NCBI RefSeq assembly: GCF_008831285.2
Contig: NC_045140.1
Location: forward strand, 9,542,505-9,606,504
From: Nymphaea colorata
Lineage: Eukaryota > Streptophyta > Magnoliopsida > Nymphaeales > Nymphaeaceae
Reading direction: 5' to 3'
DNA length: 64,000 bases
The position numbers and the translations under genes were made by a program. A model generated the notes under the pieces. It searched no databases. It was not told where the DNA came from and saw nothing but the letters and a program-made list of their open reading frames with translations. Positions 59,273 through 64,000 of this stretch are shown piece by piece; the first letter of the stretch is position 1, and every line of letters starts with the position of its first letter.

Positions 59273-59680
59273 TTGCTGAAGAACAAGTATTCCGTCTCTT
59301 CCTCTCTCGTTTGTGCAGCGGCTTCCATCTGGTCAGCGTCCCTCGGCCAGACTCTTTCCTACCATTGTGGCTCCCCAAGCAGCACCTGCGCCCTGAAACA
59401 AAAGAAGCCCCGCCCCACCAACAGCAAAGCGTGCCCCTGTGTATTCAAAATCCGCTGCTGTGCCAAGGATAAATCGGAGAAACCGGTTGTTTCTTCGAAC
59501 TCGACTTCTCCTCCGACGCCGCGGGAAGTGCAGGATTGGCCACTGAAAGGGCAGCCTCTGAAGGTTTGGTCTTTGATTTGGGTTGGAATGGTTCCTGGGA
59601 TTCTTGTGAAATTGTCTCCCCAATAGTTAGGAGATACCTAAGCGATCACGAGGAGAGGTGGTACATGTGGTATCACGGGA
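59273..59680 (+). pseudogene. first exon of a plastid glycosyl-hydrolase-like protein, frameshifted
   Basis: Frame 59273 on gives a Ser/Ala/Cys-rich N terminus typical of a chloroplast transit peptide, followed by EVQDWPLKGQPLKV. The frame then shifts near 59560 and continues as GLVFDLGWNGSWDSCEIVSP and RRYLSDHEERWYMWYHG. This resembles the start of the five-bladed propeller domain of plant GH32/GH43-like proteins, although I am recalling the family and cannot search. The exon ends in CACGGGA with a GTAATG donor at 59681, so it is a genuine exon boundary. Later exons are missing before the LTR-like repeat at 60246. No ATG is evident in frame near the start. Pseudogene or captured fragment. 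Confidence 0.4.
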
Positions 59681-60245
59681 GTAATGTGTGGATTTCCATG
59701 CCTTTTATTGGTATAGTGATGGCTGTTGTTATGGGCTTCTTGTACTTTTGATCTTTTATGCCCTTCTTTGTCTGTAAGTCTGTTGTCTGAGTGTTCTTGT
59801 GTCCTGTATATGTATCATATGTTGGCAATAATGGGCTCTATCTCTTGATTTAGATTGATTAATTCTCCTTCTGGTTTATTGTGGGAATATTGTGGCTGTG
59901 ACTCTTGAGGCACCAATTTTTTTTTGCAGCCATGAAGCTGGGTTTCTCATTCAGACGCACACTGTGAATATGCGTCCAATAAAATTTGAGAACTATATTT
60001 GTGACTATGCTGAAGATTTCCTATTGTTTGTCATGCTTTTCTGTTTTCAAGGCAGCTGTTTTTTGTTAAAATAAAATTGTTGTCTAAGGTGATGAATTCC
60101 ATTTTAAGTATTCATTTTCCTTTCATAGAAGGGAACAGTCTGATTTAGGTTGCTAATCATGAAGCATGACATACCATGAGTATTGCAGCCATGATTAATT
60201 TCTCATGCCAGCAGGGATGCTTCGAACTTTGCTATCTCTTATAGA
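59681..60245. other. probable intron remnant
   Basis: T-rich sequence after the donor at 59681; no exon recognised before the repeat at 60246. Confidence 0.4.
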
Positions 60246-62396
60246 TGTTATACCAGGCACGTGCACACTGCGCGCGGCCTACAGCTAGGAGTCAACCCCC
60301 GTGGTGGTCAGAAACAGTATGGATCCATTCCCGTTGCAGCGATAGAGTACTCGTCCATGGGTGTGTGAATTCCAATGAGAGATAGATACTTAGCCTTCCA
60401 TAGGACACCCAGTTTGGGAAGGCGGGAGCCCAACATTCCAAGCACATCACACAACAATATCCTGGGGCCTTACACCGCCTGCGCTTCGAACAGGCAAGAC
60501 CAGTAGTGAAGGTGGGACAACTCCCAAACACATTGCCACAATCCACTCACCTCTCATCTCTTATTCTTTCTTATCATTAGGGGCACATATTCACAAAATG
60601 ACCAGCTAGCTCATGAGGTTGGTTCACTCCACGAGTGCACCCATACCTCCAAATGCCTCCACACGATGGCTACACATAACATTAACATTCTTAGCTAGCC
60701 GTCATAACAATACATGTACAACTACCCTTCAATCTCATTCACTTGCATTATTGCCTACGGCAATGCATATGCAACAAATCACAACATTCATATTTATCAA
60801 AATTCACATTTATCAAATACATCGATCACATCTTTCAAAACTTAGTCAAATCTCGAAGAATAGTTTCGATCCCTGATTGACTCGTAGCTGTCCTATACAA
60901 TTATAATTCTATGATACAATTATAATTCTATGATGCTCTCTAATGCATAATCGTGGTCGAGGAGATTTTCGACTCGATACCCCACCTCATCTGTCCTAAG
61001 CAGTTATCAATTCTAGTATGCACATACAAATGCATTATTTTTCAAAACAAGCTTCTAATAGCTTTCTAAAACAAAACTTATTACATAACAAATCATTTGC
61101 ATGCATACATACATTCACTCACAAAACAATCGTTCAATCACATCACAATCGTATGATCCCATGATCCCCAAAACACACATTCACATGTTGGCCCCAGGCA
61201 AATATTTGCTTGGAATGCGCCATACCTGTCGCGCGTTCACAAAACACTTCAAGATGCCTCGAGCTTCACGTCTTGTTGCTCAAGGTCTACTGGACATGCC
61301 CGGTGTACCTGCAAACATAAGCAAGTGATAAGATTTCTACTTATTTCGCTTTACAACCTATACGAGTGTAAAATATACTCATTGAGGCATGTCATTGTCT
61401 CAAGAATGTGTCGACAGGTAGTGTCGACCCACAAAGCCCTCCAATAGGCTTCTTCTCAACTCCTTGAGGTTGTCACCAAATGATTTAAGCTCCACGCTTT
61501 CGATTGAACCAATCACTAATATTTTTCTCCCTTGCTTTCATAGTTGAGGCGTCTTCCCAATAATTACACCCAACTTACCTACTCTCTCTCAACCAACAAC
61601 GCAGTACGCCCATCGACAATAGTATGTGCCACGAGTTCACTAAAATGATTCTAAATCTTCTTAACCCTGTCAAATCTCTACCATGTTTTCAAATAGCTTC
61701 GAGAATCAACTTATCATGCTGAAAAGGTCATTATAAGCATGGATCATCGCCTCTCCAAAACAATCATAGACTCTTCCCAAAAAGTAAAGTCGCTAACATA
61801 TATCATAAAATCATCAAAACTTAATTCTAGCATACTCAATCAATAATTATACGTGTTCCAACAAAAAATATTCAACAATCTAGGCTCGATTAGGCCTTGC
61901 TCACCCCAAATTTAGAGTCTTAGCTGTTGCAGTCCTCCCGACAACCACTTCACGAGTTCAAGTGATCCTCAAGCAGCTAAAATCCTTCAATGCTGCCACC
62001 ACCAATGTCTTTTAGTCGTTGTTATGAGGGAAGAACGCATCCCCAAACTGCAATCCAATCCAACAACCACAAGAGAATCAAAATCGGCGAAAAGGAGGTT
62101 TAAGAGAGGAGTCTGCCATTAGAAGAGGCCCACGGTAGTTGTAAAATGGGGCTATGCGAGAGGGAAAGGGCATGGGCAGAGGGGTGAGAGTGCTCTGTTG
62201 AGAGGGCTGGTGGTAAAAAGGGAGGAAATTGAGCAGAGGAAATGGGGGAGATGGAGAGGAGGAGACAGAAGAGATGGGGGGAGAGAGAGAGAGCACGCGG
62301 CAGAAGAAGGGCGCTGACAGGGGGAGAGGGTTACGCAGGAGGGAGGAGGAGAAAAAGAAGGAAGAAGGAAGAGGCCAAGGGGGACCGACGGACTCA
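60246..62396 (-). repeat. possible long LTR (Ty3/gypsy-like)
   Basis: On the minus strand it would start TGAGTCCGTCGG and end GGTATAACA (TG...CA). It opens with a long pyrimidine-rich leader (about 62100-62390) followed by AT-rich sequence and a GC-richer tail, a composition common in long plant gypsy LTRs. The Copia reading frame to its right appears to be cut at this border. The adjacent pentamers do not match (ATAGA and CCAAA), so the borders or the nature of the repeat remain uncertain. Confidence 0.3.
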
Positions 62397-62419
62397 CCAA
62401 AGATAGTTTTCATTTTGGT

Positions 62420-63720
62420 TTCATTTTTCTCAAAGTCATGTTCACTTTCAAGAAAGACTACATTTTTTTAGAAACATAAACTTTATCCTTCCCAAATCCT
62501 AATGCCTATATCCTTTTTGGGTTTCAGAATACTCAATGAAAGCACATTTGATTTTTAGAAATAGTTTGTCATCATTATTATTCAAATTTAACATTTTCAA
62601 CCAAAAACTTTTAATCCATTATAAGTTGGGTTCTAGGAGAGATGTTGTCTAAAAGTTTAGAAGGCAATCTATTTATCAAATACTCGGAGGAAGAGCGGCT
62701 TCAGCCCAAAAGTTTTTGGAAACATTGTTAGAAACAAAATTCTTTTTGTGGTTTCAATTATGTAACGGTGTTTCCTTTTGGCAATACCATTTTGTTTGAA
62801 AAAGATCATTGGTGTACAATACCTTTTTTATTTAAAAATCCTTGAATTCATTTGAAACAAATTCTCATACAGAGTCATTCCTAAAGATCTCTCCTTTTGT
62901 GACTGTAGAAACACGCAATGGACAAGAGAAACAGAGAGAAAACACACGATATACGTGAAAAACCTCAAGAAGAGGTGAAAAACCACGGAGAGGCTCTAAC
63001 CTAGGGGCAAAACCGCAACCCTAGGAGAGAGAATATTATTACTTACTTAATCAACAAAACAGCAATAAGTGGGAATACACAATATTCTAACAGTGACAAA
63101 TTGGGTCTCAACCATATTATAAAAGTTCTTGAAATAGAGAAGAACTTATGGTCAAGAAAGTATATCCAAACATAACGAGAAAAATCACCAACAAATATCA
63201 CATAATATGAAAGTCCTCCTTGGACATTATAGGAGTCAATACCTATATATCTGAATGCACCAAATCCAATGGATTTTGCAAAATAAAATTTATATTATCA
63301 AAAGGTACACATTTCATGTTCACTCTAATACAATCATTCACAAGCCAATCTTTCGTTATAAAACTACATTAAAAGAATAATACATGATATTTTTCCAATA
63401 CTTGAGTGTCATACTCTTTGGTGCTAAAGATATCCATCAATTTCTTGACAATATCACAAGAAGGTTTGGAGAGATCCAAAAACTCCACATAATAGGGGTC
63501 ACCTCTTCTAGAGTCTTCCACAATCATCTTCTTGGAAGCACGGTCCTATATAAAACACTTTTCTTGTGAGAAAACTATGTCAGACCCATGATCTGCAATT
63601 TGAGAAATAGATAAATTTAAATTTAGTTTAGGAATGCATCTAACTTTTGGTACTTTTAAAATCTTAAAGTCAAAACTCAAAACTCTGATTGATATTTGAT
63701 GCAGTGTGGTTTAGGGATAG
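62420..63720 (-). pseudogene. Copia integrase and flanking pol relic
   Basis: Reading from the right on the minus strand: a pre-integrase segment (SRRGDPYYVEFLDLS region, about 63460-63520), integrase core VIFVGDFSRYVWIYFLDHK (about 63120-63220), an NG-x-AER block degraded to GIVHQ...NKMVLPKGN (about 62770-62820), KNFWAEAA (about 62690) and the post-core KIKCAFIEYSETQKGYR (about 62500-62560). There are many stops, and an unrelated-looking stretch near 62890-63090 interrupts it. It ends abruptly at the LTR-like repeat at 62396. Confidence 0.7.
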
Positions 63721-64000
63721 ATCAAATCCAGTTAAGCTTTAGATTTGGTTTTATTTGGGGATTGATGTTATTTTGTGTTTGGACCATTATATTTAGTGGA
63801 CCCCAGATCTAATTCGGATGTAAGGTTAGGCCTCTAAAAAAGGTCTCTTTTCTTCTGTTTAGGTTAATTGATGATCAGAAAAACTCTAATTTCTTTTGTT
63901 ATTGAATTCCCTCGCTTTTTCCATGCTGTTCATTTTCATTCTTTGCTTTCTGCTGTTTTTCTTGCAGTGATGAGAGTGAGGAGCTCTAATCATTAGATTG
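63721..64000. other. right edge, unassigned
   Basis: T-rich sequence ending in a TTTTTCTTGCAG acceptor-like site at about 63966, followed by DESEEL and a stop. This could be a short terminal exon of a gene, or chance. Confidence 0.3.

Noticed and set aside
1-64000. CRISPR array, operon or bacterial defence system
   Set aside because: No regularly spaced repeats with unique spacers and no bacterial gene layout. The direct repeats seen are tandem duplications, LTRs or microsatellites of a plant genome.

Overview
This is a gene-poor, transposon-rich stretch of a nuclear plant genome, most likely a flowering plant. The evidence is an EBF-type F-box/LRR gene, Copia elements primed by initiator Met-tRNA, an L1-type LINE, PIF/Harbinger, hAT, CACTA-like and FAR1/MULE relics, many (TA)n tracts, and intron-containing ORFs with GT..AG borders. 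Only two genes look intact: an intron-free EBF1/2-like F-box protein (24322-25923, minus) and a small secreted four-cysteine protein of unknown function (52043-52423, minus). Almost everything else recognisable is mobile or a relic.

Layout. 1-9.7 kb: AT-rich non-coding DNA with a short retroposed insert (1761-1989, 18-bp target duplication), two members of an AT-rich hAT-like family, a tandem duplication and large microsatellites. 9.77-12.06 kb: broken Copia gag-protease-integrase. 8.1 and 14.4 kb: two diverged LTR-like segments in the same orientation. 15.6-18.8 kb: decayed L1-type LINE, minus strand. 20.5-21.5 kb: possible non-autonomous CACTA element. 24.3-25.9 kb: F-box gene. 28.64-29.46 kb: GC-rich hAT MITE with a perfect 8-bp target duplication.

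29.58-43.55 kb is the most interesting structure: a very large PIF/Harbinger element with matching termini and TTA on both sides. It carries a Myb/SANT-like ORF and a DDE transposase ORF in the same direction, each spoiled by at least one stop. A 5.4-kb Copia element (30103-35507) and a 649-bp hAT MITE with its own perfect 8-bp duplication (39409-40057) are inserted inside it. A second Harbinger-like MITE may abut its right end and share the same TTA. Near the right end there is an exon-like piece that is not typical Harbinger content and may be captured host sequence.

44-50 kb: a FAR1/MULE-type transposase pseudogene on the minus strand, a CpG-depleted relative of the 39.4-kb MITE, and a LINE tail next to a tandem duplication. 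52 kb: the small secreted-protein gene. 54-64 kb: relics, including one exon of an organelle-type RecA gene, a Copia 3' end with LTR, a frameshifted first exon resembling a plastid glycosyl-hydrolase-like protein, a possible Ty3/gypsy-like LTR, and Copia integrase sequence at the right end.

In function, the window shows a layered history of insertions rather than a pathway. Nothing in it looks like an operon, CRISPR array or defence system. All identifications are from reading the sequence; no database search was possible.
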